From: Alphaproteobacteria bacterium
GTDB lineage: Bacteria > Myxococcota_A > UBA796 > GCA-2862545
DNA length: 64,000 nucleotides
Direction of reading: 5' to 3'
Assembly (NCBI GenBank): GCA_020632925.1
Contig: JACKER010000012.1
Location: forward strand, 1-64,000
The translations under genes were made by a program, and so were the position numbers. The notes below the pieces were generated by a model that was not told where the DNA came from, did not search any database, and saw nothing but the letters and a program-made list of their open reading frames with translations. Shown here one piece after another: positions 1 to 8,056 of the stretch; within the stretch, counting starts at the first letter, position 1, and every line of letters starts with the position of its first letter.

Positions 1-30
1 GGCAGTAGCCGCGTCGCGTATGCTGCGCCC

Positions 31-1875
31 GTGACCACGGCGTCCGAGATCCGGGAGCAGCACCGTCGGTTCGCGGCAGAGGTCGCGGGCTGGCTGCAGC
101 ACGCCGACGACCGCGCCGTGCGCGACGCCTTCGACCGCCTGGCCGCGCAGGACCGCTGGGTGCTGGGTGCGCTGGCGCACCTCTGGGCGCCCACGCTCTG
201 GCGGCGGAACCGCGTGCTGTTCGCGCCGCTCGTCCGCACCCACCAGCCGTCGGGCTGGGTGCTCGACGCGAGCGGGCAGCCCGTCCGGGACACGAAGCCC
301 ATCTGGAGCGCACCCGATCTCACGGCCTGGCTCGACGAGCTCGATCGCGCCGACGAGATCGAGCTGTACCGCACGCTCTACCGCCTGCGGATGCCGTCCG
401 TGGAGAGCTGGCGCGCGGACCTCGTCGCCCGGTTCGGCGCCGCCACCGGCGTCCGCCAGCGCCAGGGGGTGCTCGACCGACTGGAGCTCGGCCTGTGGCT
501 CGACGAGCCCACGGCGGTGACGCTGTACGAGGCCGACCCCGTGGTCGCGCGGCCGTTCGTGCTCCGCCACCTGCCGGTCTGGGGGCAGCGGTGGTTCCGC
601 GGAGCGACGCTCGAGCGCTGGCCGAAGCTGGTCGAGGCCGCCCGGACGCGCGGGGACGACGAGCTGGTGTACGAGCTCTACCGCCGCCAGACGCCGGCCG
701 AGGAGTGGCGTCGGGACGTGGTCGCGCTCGCGAAGAGCCCCATCGACGACGAGCGCCTGCTGATGGAGCTCGAACGCCGGCAGTCGATCCACGCTGGGGA
801 CCAGATGCTGGTGACCGCGGCCGACGTGCTGCGCCTGCGCGGCCGGGGCGTGATGCCGTGGGTGACGAAGCACCTGTTCGGCGTGCGGCGCTGGTGGCGC
901 GAGCCCAAGGGGTACCAGGCACTGCGGGACCTGGCGCTCGAGCGCGGCTGGATCGACCTGTGGGGCACGCTGGTCCGACGGGCGGGGACGAGCGACCAGT
1001 TCGGCGCCGAGGTGACCGAGCTCGTGCGCCGCGGGGACGACGACGCGCGCGCCCGCCTCCTCGCGCTGTCCGGCGTGGGGCACGAGTGGAACGCGCCCGG
1101 CTTCGGCATCGCGACGGTCATGCCGCTCACCGACGCCGTCGCCGTCCAGGTCTACGGCCGGTGGCCCGAGCTGCTCCGCGGCCCGCTGCGGGTGCACGTC
1201 TCGGGCGGCTACACGCCCTACCCCAAGCTGCTCGAGGCGGCGCTGGCCTCCGAGGACGACGAGCTGGTCGAGGTCCTCGCGTCGCGGGTGGTGATGCTCC
1301 AGTGGCTGCGCGGGCCCCAGGCCACGGTCGTCGAGCGGCTCACCGCGGTCTTCCGGGCGCTGCCGGACGAGACCTTCCCCCGGCGCGCGGCCGCCGTGCT
1401 GGGACGCGTCCCGGCGTACGCGGTGTGGTCCTACGAGCGGCTGGTGAAGGACAACGCGTTCGCGCGCCTGCTCTTCGAGCGCTCCGGCCAGCGCTGGCTC
1501 GACGAGCCCGCCGCCCTGCGCGAGCTGCTCGAGTCGCCGTCGATCCACGTCCAGCACCTCGCGTTCCGCCTGCTCGGCCGCGACGACCCGCGCGCGATGG
1601 TGCTGGCCGCGGACAACCTCGACCTGCTGCTGCCCACGCTGCTCCGCCCGCTCCACACCCGGACGCGGCACGCCGCGCTGGCCGCCCTCGGGAACGCCGC
1701 CCGCCTCGACGCCGGGACCGCCGCGCAGGTGGTCGCCCGCGCCCGCGACGCGCTGGACCTCCCGGACCGGAAGTACCCGAAGGAGGCGGTGATCCGGCTC
1801 ATCGCCGAGTCCCTCCACCGCTGGCCCGACCTCCGCCACCCCACGGAGCAACCGCACGTCTGGGGGCCGGCGTGA
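31..1875 (+). CDS. HEAT/ARM-like repeat protein of a type XIII-like retron cassette
   Basis: 614 residues, all-helical in appearance, built of repeated Leu/Arg/Asp-Glu-rich helical pairs; the last third (LRELLESPSIHVQHLAFRLL and following) reads like HEAT/ARM repeats. No catalytic motif, signal peptide or membrane segment is visible. The GTG start at 31 is the first possible one and follows a -10-like TATGCT at 19-24, so the transcript may have almost no leader. It overlaps the SWIM gene by 4 bp (GTGA) and heads a unit that continues into a retron RNA and reverse transcriptase. Type XIII retrons are described (recalled from the published retron classification) as pairing the RT with an ARM-repeat protein and a WH-SWIM protein; this is the ARM-type partner by position and fold class. 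Its role as part of the effector is inference. Confidence 0.75.
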   Translation: MTTASEIREQHRRFAAEVAGWLQHADDRAVRDAFDRLAAQDRWVLGALAHLWAPTLWRRNRVLFAPLVRTHQPSGWVLDASGQPVRDTKPIWSAPDLTAWLDELDRADEIELYRTLYRLRMPSVESWRADLVARFGAATGVRQRQGVLDRLELGLWLDEPTAVTLYEADPVVARPFVLRHLPVWGQRWFRGATLERWPKLVEAARTRGDDELVYELYRRQTPAEEWRRDVVALAKSPIDDERLLMELERRQSIHAGDQMLVTAADVLRLRGRGVMPWVTKHLFGVRRWWREPKGYQALRDLALERGWIDLWGTLVRRAGTSDQFGAEVTELVRRGDDDARARLLALSGVGHEWNAPGFGIATVMPLTDAVAVQVYGRWPELLRGPLRVHVSGGYTPYPKLLEAALASEDDELVEVLASRVVMLQWLRGPQATVVERLTAVFRALPDETFPRRAAAVLGRVPAYAVWSYERLVKDNAFARLLFERSGQRWLDEPAALRELLESPSIHVQHLAFRLLGRDDPRAMVLAADNLDLLLPTLLRPLHTRTRHAALAALGNAARLDAGTAAQVVARARDALDLPDRKYPKEAVIRLIAESLHRWPDLRHPTEQPHVWGPA

Positions 1876-3392
1876 TCACGAGCTTCTCCTACGCGATCCC
1901 CTCGGCCTTCGACAGCGCCCGCGACCGCGCCTCCCTCTCGCTGGCCCCCGACGCTCGCCGTCCCCTGCGCTTCGTCGGTCGCGTGACCAATCACGTGCTC
2001 CAGGTCCGCTTCGCGCTGCAGGCGCTCGGGCGCGTGATCTGGAACGACGACACCTGGCACGACGACGTGACCTTCGGCTGGCGCACGCTCGACCCCGTGG
2101 TCACCGTCCACCCCGACCGCCTGATGCTCGAGGCCTTCTCGCAGGACCTGTCCACCTGGGGCTGCGTGCTGCTCCCGCGCGAGCGCTTCGAGACCGAGGG
2201 CGAGGTCGTGTGCGGCACCACGAACGTCGACTTCACCGCCTGGCTGGCGGCGGCGCTCGACGAGATGCGCAGCAGCCGCCAGACGTGGCTGCGGGTGGAG
2301 CCGGGCGGCGTCGAGGTGCGCACCGACGGGTACGGCGGACGGCACGAGCCCAAGGTCGACGTGCCCGACCCCTGGCTGCGCGCCTACCTCTCGCTGCAGG
2401 CGGCGATGGCGATGCCCGGCACGCGCCTCGAGGTCCGCCCGGTCGACCTGCTGCACGCCGTCCGCTACCTCTCGGTCACCAAGGCCCGCGTGAGCCCGCG
2501 CGGGCTGCGCTTCGAGCTCCGGCCCGACGAGGACGCGGCGCTGATCCTCGAGCCCTGGGAGCACGAGATCGCGCTGAAGGGGGCCTGGCACGGCGGGACC
2601 GAGGCGCGCACGGTGCGGGTGTGGGGACGCCGGCGGCTGCGCCTGCTCGAGCCGCTGCTGCCGCACGCGACCGCGGCCCGGGTCTACCTCAAGGGGCGCG
2701 CGCTGCCGTGGGCGGTGGCCGTCGATCTGCCCGGCGGCATCACGTTCCTGCTGGTGCTCTCGGGCTTCACCGCGCGGGCCTTCGCCGGCTCCGGGTACCG
2801 CCTGCTCGCGCCCGACGACGCCCCCGAGGACGTCGTCCGCCGGGCCCACGCGCTGCTGCGCGAGCGGGTCGCCATCGGTACGCCGGCGCTCGCGGAGGCG
2901 CTTGGCGTCGATCTGCCCACCGCCGCTCGCGCGACCGCCCGCCTGTGTCGCCGCGGCCTCGGGATCTGGGACCTCGAGCGGCGCGAGCTCCGCCACCGCG
3001 AGCTGCTCGCCGATCCCGTCGACGAGGAGGCGCTCTTCCCGCCCGACGAGCGCGAGCTCGAGGGGAGGCGCCTGCTGCCCGCGGTGCGGCTCACCTCCTC
3101 GGGCTTCCGGGAGACCCGCAAGCTGCGGCGCCTCAAGACGCCCGACGGCCCGATCGAGCGCGAGCTCGTGTTCCGCGATCTCGTCGTGGGCGCGGAGGTC
3201 GACGGGCAGACGACGGAGATCGTGCTGTCGGACGAGGACCGCCTGATCTTCGGCCGCTGCACGTGCACCTTCTTCGCGGAGCACCTCCTCAACCAGGGGC
3301 CCTGCGCGCACCTCGTCGCCACGAGGCTCGCCGCCGACGCGCTCCGTGCGCGGTCCTCCGATGGGGAGGGGAGCGGCGATGGTACGCTCTGA
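1872..3392 (+). CDS. Winged-helix/SWIM zinc-finger protein of the retron cassette
   Basis: 506 residues. The C-terminus carries a SWIM finger of the form CxCx12CxH (CTC at the start, CAH at the end, in the stretch encoded around 3258-3310). Before it lies a helical segment with helix-turn-helix character (TPALAEALGVDLPTAARATA), consistent with a winged helix. SWIM fingers bind zinc and usually nucleic acid or protein partners. Start GTG 1872 overlaps the upstream stop; no other start fits as well. The stop is directly followed by the retron RNA. In type XIII retrons a WH-SWIM protein is a signature component, so assignment rests on domain plus synteny. Biochemical function unknown; effector or msDNA-sensing role is inferred. 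Confidence 0.8.
   Translation: MITSFSYAIPSAFDSARDRASLSLAPDARRPLRFVGRVTNHVLQVRFALQALGRVIWNDDTWHDDVTFGWRTLDPVVTVHPDRLMLEAFSQDLSTWGCVLLPRERFETEGEVVCGTTNVDFTAWLAAALDEMRSSRQTWLRVEPGGVEVRTDGYGGRHEPKVDVPDPWLRAYLSLQAAMAMPGTRLEVRPVDLLHAVRYLSVTKARVSPRGLRFELRPDEDAALILEPWEHEIALKGAWHGGTEARTVRVWGRRRLRLLEPLLPHATAARVYLKGRALPWAVAVDLPGGITFLLVLSGFTARAFAGSGYRLLAPDDAPEDVVRRAHALLRERVAIGTPALAEALGVDLPTAARATARLCRRGLGIWDLERRELRHRELLADPVDEEALFPPDERELEGRRLLPAVRLTSSGFRETRKLRRLKTPDGPIERELVFRDLVVGAEVDGQTTEIVLSDEDRLIFGRCTCTFFAEHLLNQGPCAHLVATRLAADALRARSSDGEGSGDGTL
3383..3388 (+). promoter_or_regulatory. -10-like element directly ahead of the retron RNA
   Basis: TACGCT lies 6 nt before the first base of the a1 repeat (3395), at the end of the SWIM coding sequence. 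The same TA-N2-CT pattern precedes several other genes in the window at short distance from their starts. It would place a transcription start at the 5' end of a1, giving the RNA its own promoter besides read-through from the two upstream genes. No convincing -35 was identified. Confidence 0.4.
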
Positions 3393-3394
3393 CC

Positions 3395-3551
3395 GCCCGC
3401 GGCGGGACCTCTCGCAGCGCTCAGCCAACCATGCCACGGTGTTTCGCCGTGGTGGCGGACTCCCACCACTCCTTCGCCGCGGTCCCAACGTACGAAACGC
3501 TGGGATCCACGGGTCCACGGCTTCGCAGGTGAACGCTCTCCCGCCGCGGGC
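3395..3551 (+). ncRNA. Retron msr-msd non-coding RNA
   Basis: The 180-nt gap between the SWIM and RT genes has the anatomy of a retron RNA. A perfect 13-nt inverted repeat (3395-3407 with 3539-3551, GCCCGCGGCGGGA and its complement) forms the a1/a2 stem, with a further 4 bp inside (AGCG 3416-3419 with CGCT 3534-3537). Next comes an msr-type hairpin (3434-3439 with 3447-3452, loop TGTTTCG containing the UUU typical of RT-recognised loops). The putative msd is a long imperfect hairpin, about 3476-3520 (CCGcGG-TCCCA with TGGGAtCCaCGG, one mismatch and one bulge). Candidate branch guanosines are in AGC at 3416-3418 or 3423-3425. Position immediately 5' of the RT gene is the standard retron order. 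Exact msr/msd boundaries cannot be fixed by eye. Confidence 0.85.
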
Positions 3552-3572
3552 ACCCTCCAGGGGGACGGCGAG

Positions 3573-4838
3573 ATGAGCTGGTGGAGCTCGCTGTGGGAGC
3601 GCCTGACGGCCTGGTGGCGCGGGGAGCCGACGCGCTCGGTGGCGCGGATCGGCGGCGACGCCGACGTCGACCAGGTCGTCGAGACGGTGCGCCTCTCGGG
3701 GACGCTGACCGAGCACGGACGACGGCGCGTGCTGCGCGACCCGAAGCTCCTGCCCAAGCCGAAGACGGCGGGCTGGTCCATGGGGAAGCGCCCGCGGATC
3801 CTGACGCGGGACGAAGCCTACCGCCTGTTCGGCGGCACCCTGCGGACGCGCAACCGCGAGATCCGGGACCTGCTGCCGGACCCGGACCAGCTCCAGCGCC
3901 ACGGCCTGCCGCACCTCGCGTCGGAGGTGGAGCTCGCGGCGCTGCTCGATGTCTCGCTCACCGAGCTGCGGTTCTTCTCCATCCATCGCGTGGCCGAGCG
4001 CCAACCGCACCACGTCGTGTTCCGCATCCCCAAGCGGGGAGGGGGCTTCCGTACGATCACGGCCCCCAAGCGCCGCCTGCGCACGGTCCAGCGCCGCCTG
4101 CTCGCGCGTCTCGTGGACCTGCTCCCCGTGAGCGACGCCGCCCACGGCTTCCGCAAGGGGCGCTCCGTCGCGACGCACGCCGCCCCGCACGTGGGCCGCA
4201 AGGTGGTCGTGAAGCTCGACCTCGAGGACTTCTTCCACACGGTCACCTGGCAGCGGGTGCGCGGGTACCTGATCGCGATGGGCTACGGCTACCCGGTGGC
4301 GACGACCATCGCGGTGCTGGTGACGGAGGCCGAGCGCCAGCCCGTCGACCTCGGCGACCGCGTGGTGCACGTGCCCGTCGGTCCGCGGCGCTGCGTCCAG
4401 GGCGCGCCCACGAGCCCTGCGCTCTGCAACGCCATCGCCCACAAGCTCGACCGGCGGCTGCTCGGCGCGGCGCGCGCGCTGGGCTTCACGTACACCCGCT
4501 ACGCCGACGACCTCACGTTCTCCGGCGACGACGCCACCCGGGTCTCCGCGCTGCTCGGGCTGGTCCGCAAGATCGTGGTGGGCGAGGGCTTCCGGCTCAA
4601 CGACGCCAAGACCCGCGTGATGCGCGCCGGGGGCCGCCAGCGCGTGACCGGCGTGACGGTGAACCAGGTGCTCGGCGTCTCGCGACGGGAGCGTCGCCGG
4701 GTGCGCGCGATGATCCACCAGCACGGAGGCGACCCCGCCTGGCGTGACCGCATCGCTGGGCAGCTCGGCTGGGTGGGCGCCGTGAACCCGGAGCAGGCGG
4801 GAACCCTGCGCGCGCGGTGGAAGCGCGGGGGCGGGTGA
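3573..4838 (+). CDS. Retron-type reverse transcriptase
   Basis: 421 residues. RT domain roughly residues 140-400 after an N-terminal extension of about 110. Visible motifs: GAPTSPALCN (domain 4), catalytic YADDLTFSG (domain 5), and VTGVTVN (the retron VTG motif of domain 7). The diagnostic NAxxH box between domains 2 and 3 is here THAAPH, i.e. HAxxH, in the context HGFRKGRSVATHAAPH. A retron RT copies the adjacent msd from the 2'-OH of a branch G to make msDNA. ATG 3573 is 21 nt after a2 and preceded by GGGGGACGGCGAG. The length and N-terminal extension resemble myxobacterial retron RTs. Together with the ARM-like and WH-SWIM genes this gives the type XIII arrangement. Group II intron maturase is excluded by size and missing domain X. 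Confidence 0.92.
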   Translation: MSWWSSLWERLTAWWRGEPTRSVARIGGDADVDQVVETVRLSGTLTEHGRRRVLRDPKLLPKPKTAGWSMGKRPRILTRDEAYRLFGGTLRTRNREIRDLLPDPDQLQRHGLPHLASEVELAALLDVSLTELRFFSIHRVAERQPHHVVFRIPKRGGGFRTITAPKRRLRTVQRRLLARLVDLLPVSDAAHGFRKGRSVATHAAPHVGRKVVVKLDLEDFFHTVTWQRVRGYLIAMGYGYPVATTIAVLVTEAERQPVDLGDRVVHVPVGPRRCVQGAPTSPALCNAIAHKLDRRLLGAARALGFTYTRYADDLTFSGDDATRVSALLGLVRKIVVGEGFRLNDAKTRVMRAGGRQRVTGVTVNQVLGVSRRERRRVRAMIHQHGGDPAWRDRIAGQLGWVGAVNPEQAGTLRARWKRGGG

Positions 4839-4876
4839 CGGGTCGGGGGAGTGGGTATGCTGCGCGGGGAGGGGCG

Positions 4877-7345
4877 TTGGCGCGCTGGCGGAGGATCGCC
4901 GCGGGCACCAGTGGGTGCGGTTGCCTCGGGCTGATGGCCGGCGGCGTCGGCGGCGTGCTGCTGGCGGCGACCATCACCGGCGTGGTCGTGACGGTCGCGG
5001 CCCAGTGGGAGGCGGCGCTCCGGTCCGCGCTCGACTCGGGCACGGGCGGGGAGGTCACCTTCGACCACCTCGGGCTCTCCTGGTCGGGCGTCGTCGTGCA
5101 CGGCGTCGTCGTGACCGCCGAGGACGGAGAGCCCGTGCTGCGCGCGGACAAGATCAAGGTCGGCGTGCGGCGGTTGGACACCCTGCGGACCGAGCGCTGG
5201 ACGCTGTCGTCGCTCGACCTGCAGGGCGTCGACCTCGAGCTGCGCCGCCACGGCGACGGGTGGGCGATGCCCCGCCAGACGCTCGCCTGGCTGGAGGACG
5301 ACGCGCCCACCGCGATCCCGCTGCCGACGGTGGAGGTGCCGACGGTGCGCGTGCGCGGGGCGAAGCTCTCGGTTCCGCTCGACGCGAAGGGGCCACCGCT
5401 GCTGCTCGGGGCCGACGAGCTGCACGTCGAGAACGTCGTGGCGACCCCGGAGAACGGCGGCGTCACGCTCGCCTTCGGGCAGGTCAAGGGCCGCGACGGA
5501 TCGGTCTCGGGCGAGGGCTTCACCGCGGTCGCCGGGACGCTGGCGGCGACGAGCCCCGGTCCGTGGACGTTGCAGGGCGGGTGGGCGCTGGCCTCGCTGG
5601 CGGCGGCGGACGCGCGGGTGGAGGCCGGGAAGGTCCACGCCACCGTGAAGGGGCTGGCGGCCGCCGGCTTCGACGTGGCCACGCTGGATCTCGGGGCCGC
5701 GGAGGCGACCGGCGTGGAGGCGAAGCTCGCCGGAGACACCGTCCGCATCGACAAGATCGCGCTCGACCCGGACCCGGGGGCGCCGGTGCTCACGGTGCCG
5801 CTGGTGGCGGTCACCGGCGTGACGGGCTCGCTCGCGGACTGGGACGGGCTCGGCGCGGGCATGCGGTCCTGGGGCAAGGTGCAGGGCACCGGCGTCGAGC
5901 GGGTGGAGGTCGCGAAGCTCACGATCGACCGCGCGAAGGTCGGCGGGACGGCGCTGTCGGGCGTGGAGGTGAGCGCGTTGCGGGCCTCGCCGGCCCAGGT
6001 GGCCTTCGACGGGCTCGCCGCGACCCAGGCGACGGTGGGCCCGGTGACGGTGTCCTCGCTGCGCATCGACCCGCTCGCGGTCGGGCCGAGCAAGACGCTG
6101 CGCCTGCCGCCGACCCGCGCCAGCGGCGGCTCGATCGACGTCGATCTGTACGCTCCCCACCTCGGCCTGTCCGGGCTCGTGGGCGCGATGCCGGCGGGCA
6201 CCAGCTTCGAGCGGCTGACGCTCGACGACACGAAGGTCGCGGTGAAGGCCGGGAAGCGCTCGGCGGACGCGACGGTCGGCAGCGTGAGCAGCGACGACGT
6301 GGTGGCGGGGGCCGCGGGGTGGACGGTCGCGAACGCTACGTTCTCGGGCCTGGACGCGACGCTGCGCTCGTCCTCGGGTGCGCTCTCGACGCACGTGGGC
6401 AGCGGCCGGGTGCACGGCGTGGCCCTGGCCGAGCGCACCACGGTCGCGGGCGGGACGCTGTCGTCGGTCTCGGCGAGCGAGGGCGGGCGCGGGCGCGTGG
6501 CGTCCGCCAGCAACATCGAGCTCGGTGACGACGGCGTCGTGACGGTGTCGGGCGGCGAGGCGTGGACGGCGCTCACGGGCCCCCACGAGCTCGCCATCCC
6601 GCCGGTGCTCACGGAGCACGTCCCCGCCGGGCTCGGCGGCTCCGCGAAGACGGCTGCGAGCTGGTGGGACATCGCGCTCTCCGACCTGCCCTGGGTGCCC
6701 AGGCGCATCGGGGGCTCGGGCACGTTGCACCTCAAGGACGAGGCGATCGCGCGCAAGACCTGGGACGTGGTGGCGGAGCGCTTCGTGCTCGGGCCCTTCG
6801 GCGGCGACAGCGCTCCCATCTCCGCGAACGGGACGATGGCGGGCGGGACGTTCCAGGCCAACGGGCAGGCGACCTCGGCGGGGCAGGTGACGCTCGCGGT
6901 CAAGGCGCGCGCGCTGGACGCGAAGGAGTTCGAGCCCTACGGCACGCCGCTGCTCGCGAAGTCGGGGCTCGGCGTGGGGCCCGGGCGCGTCGCGCTGGAC
7001 GCGGACGTGAAGCTCGACCGCAAGCGGCTCATCGTCGACGGCCAGGTGGCGGTCAAGAACCTCACGCTGGTGATCGCGGACAAGAAGAAGGTGGGTGCGG
7101 TGTTCCTGGGCACCTTCAAGGGCGGGAAGTTCACGATCGACGACAGCCAGGTGCCCATCCTGGCGAGCTGCGCGCTCGACGCCCCGGCCTGCTCGCCCAT
7201 CGACGAGATCGTGGCGACGGTCACGCGCAGCCTGATGGACACCGCCTCGCACGGCATCACCGAGCCCGCCGCGGGCGTTGCGGACGGCGTGAAGGACGTG
7301 CTGGGCAACTTCGGCATCGGCGGCAAGAAGGGCAAGAAGAAGTAG
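4877..7345 (+). CDS. AsmA/TamB-like envelope protein
   Basis: 822 residues. One N-terminal membrane segment (about residues 15-45, Gly/Ala/Val rich) anchors a long, low-complexity beta-rich periplasmic part (many alternating V/T/A/G strands). The sequence after the anchor (FDHLGLSWSGVVVHGV, then LRADKIKVGVR, then LDLQGVDLELRRHG) follows the opening pattern of AsmA-domain proteins, which form lipid-conducting bridges or modulate the outer membrane. TTG 4877 is preferred because GGGGAGGGG lies just before it; an in-frame upstream ATG at 4817 would overlap the RT gene. -10-like TATGCT at 4856. The C-terminus ends in a Gly/Lys tail. Specific subfamily not resolvable; 38 bp after the RT gene but not evidently part of the retron. 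Confidence 0.65.
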   Translation: MARWRRIAAGTSGCGCLGLMAGGVGGVLLAATITGVVVTVAAQWEAALRSALDSGTGGEVTFDHLGLSWSGVVVHGVVVTAEDGEPVLRADKIKVGVRRLDTLRTERWTLSSLDLQGVDLELRRHGDGWAMPRQTLAWLEDDAPTAIPLPTVEVPTVRVRGAKLSVPLDAKGPPLLLGADELHVENVVATPENGGVTLAFGQVKGRDGSVSGEGFTAVAGTLAATSPGPWTLQGGWALASLAAADARVEAGKVHATVKGLAAAGFDVATLDLGAAEATGVEAKLAGDTVRIDKIALDPDPGAPVLTVPLVAVTGVTGSLADWDGLGAGMRSWGKVQGTGVERVEVAKLTIDRAKVGGTALSGVEVSALRASPAQVAFDGLAATQATVGPVTVSSLRIDPLAVGPSKTLRLPPTRASGGSIDVDLYAPHLGLSGLVGAMPAGTSFERLTLDDTKVAVKAGKRSADATVGSVSSDDVVAGAAGWTVANATFSGLDATLRSSSGALSTHVGSGRVHGVALAERTTVAGGTLSSVSASEGGRGRVASASNIELGDDGVVTVSGGEAWTALTGPHELAIPPVLTEHVPAGLGGSAKTAASWWDIALSDLPWVPRRIGGSGTLHLKDEAIARKTWDVVAERFVLGPFGGDSAPISANGTMAGGTFQANGQATSAGQVTLAVKARALDAKEFEPYGTPLLAKSGLGVGPGRVALDADVKLDRKRLIVDGQVAVKNLTLVIADKKKVGAVFLGTFKGGKFTIDDSQVPILASCALDAPACSPIDEIVATVTRSLMDTASHGITEPAAGVADGVKDVLGNFGIGGKKGKKK

Positions 7346-7405
7346 GATCGGTGCAGGGTTCGGGGCGCCGCGCGGCCAGGTAGCTCGGGGAGCTGGAGGT
7401 CGACG

Positions 7406-7708
7406 ATGCGCGCTGGGTTCGCTGCTCTGATCGGTCTGGTCGCCTGCGGGGACTCGCCCCCGTGTTCCTCGGCGATCGGCGACGCGGTCTCGGTCCAGTC
7501 CTGGATGTGGCAGGACCGGCTGGTCTATCTGGTGGACTACGGCTGTTGCGACATTCCCACCGTGGCCTTCGACGCGGACAGCTGCGAGCGTCTGTGCAGT
7601 CCAGACGATGGCTTCGGTGGCGATGGCGGGACCTGCACCACGTTCTCGGACGAGGCGAGCTTCGTGGAGACGGTGTGGGAGGTAGCGTCGACCACCACCA
7701 CCGAGTGA
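7406..7708 (+). CDS. Small cysteine-rich lipoprotein, unknown function
   Basis: 100 residues. N-terminal MRAGFAALIGLVAC is a type II signal peptide with lipobox LVAC. The mature part is acidic and holds seven further cysteines (CSS, YGCCDI, DSCERLC, GTCT), suggesting disulfide bonds outside the cytoplasm. GGAGG at 7393-7397 supports ATG 7406. No family recognised. Lies between the AsmA-like gene and a small membrane protein, same strand. Confidence 0.6.
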   Translation: MRAGFAALIGLVACGDSPPCSSAIGDAVSVQSWMWQDRLVYLVDYGCCDIPTVAFDADSCERLCSPDDGFGGDGGTCTTFSDEASFVETVWEVASTTTTE

Positions 7709-7813
7709 CGTGAAACATGCAACATGCCGTGAGACGGACAGCGCCATGCATGCGTGAGAAGGTGCGTTGTTTCGTTCGTGGGCGTTGGCACGGAGCGTGC
7801 TTGGGTTCCGATT

Positions 7814-8053
7814 ATGAAACCATCGATCCTCAGTCCGCTCCTGATGTCTCTCACCCTCGGCATGGCGCCGTTCGTCCCGGAGCCGCACATCGTCGGCAAG
7901 CTCCGCTGGGTCGCCGGCGGCGCCGTTGGCATGGGGCCGATGGACTGGTTCGACCTCGCCCTGCACGGCGCGCCCTGGGTGTGGCTCCTGTTCACGGCCG
8001 CGACGCTGCTCGTCCACCGTGACCGGGCCACCGATGAGAGCGCCGCCGGGTGA
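7814..8053 (+). CDS. Small conserved two-helix membrane protein
   Basis: 79 residues from ATG 7814 (MKPSILSPLLMSLTLGMAPF). Two hydrophobic helices (about residues 5-20 and 52-67) flank a short loop with PEPHIVGKLRW and the segment DWFDLALHGAPW. This pattern resembles a widespread ~70-residue protein often labelled RND transporter in databases because of co-occurrence, not mechanism (from memory). An in-frame upstream start at 7754 would add 20 residues lacking the pattern. It converges on the protease gene with a 3-bp gap. Confidence 0.55.
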   Translation: MKPSILSPLLMSLTLGMAPFVPEPHIVGKLRWVAGGAVGMGPMDWFDLALHGAPWVWLLFTAATLLVHRDRATDESAAG

Positions 8054-8056
8054 CGG

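Noticed and set aside
1431..4724. Minus-strand frame through the retron region
   Set aside because: It crosses the clear RT, SWIM and RNA elements on the plus strand and shows no protein family features.
3573..4838. Group II intron or diversity-generating RT
   Set aside because: No maturase X or HNH domain, no template/variable repeats nearby, and the retron VTG motif plus adjacent msr-msd are present.
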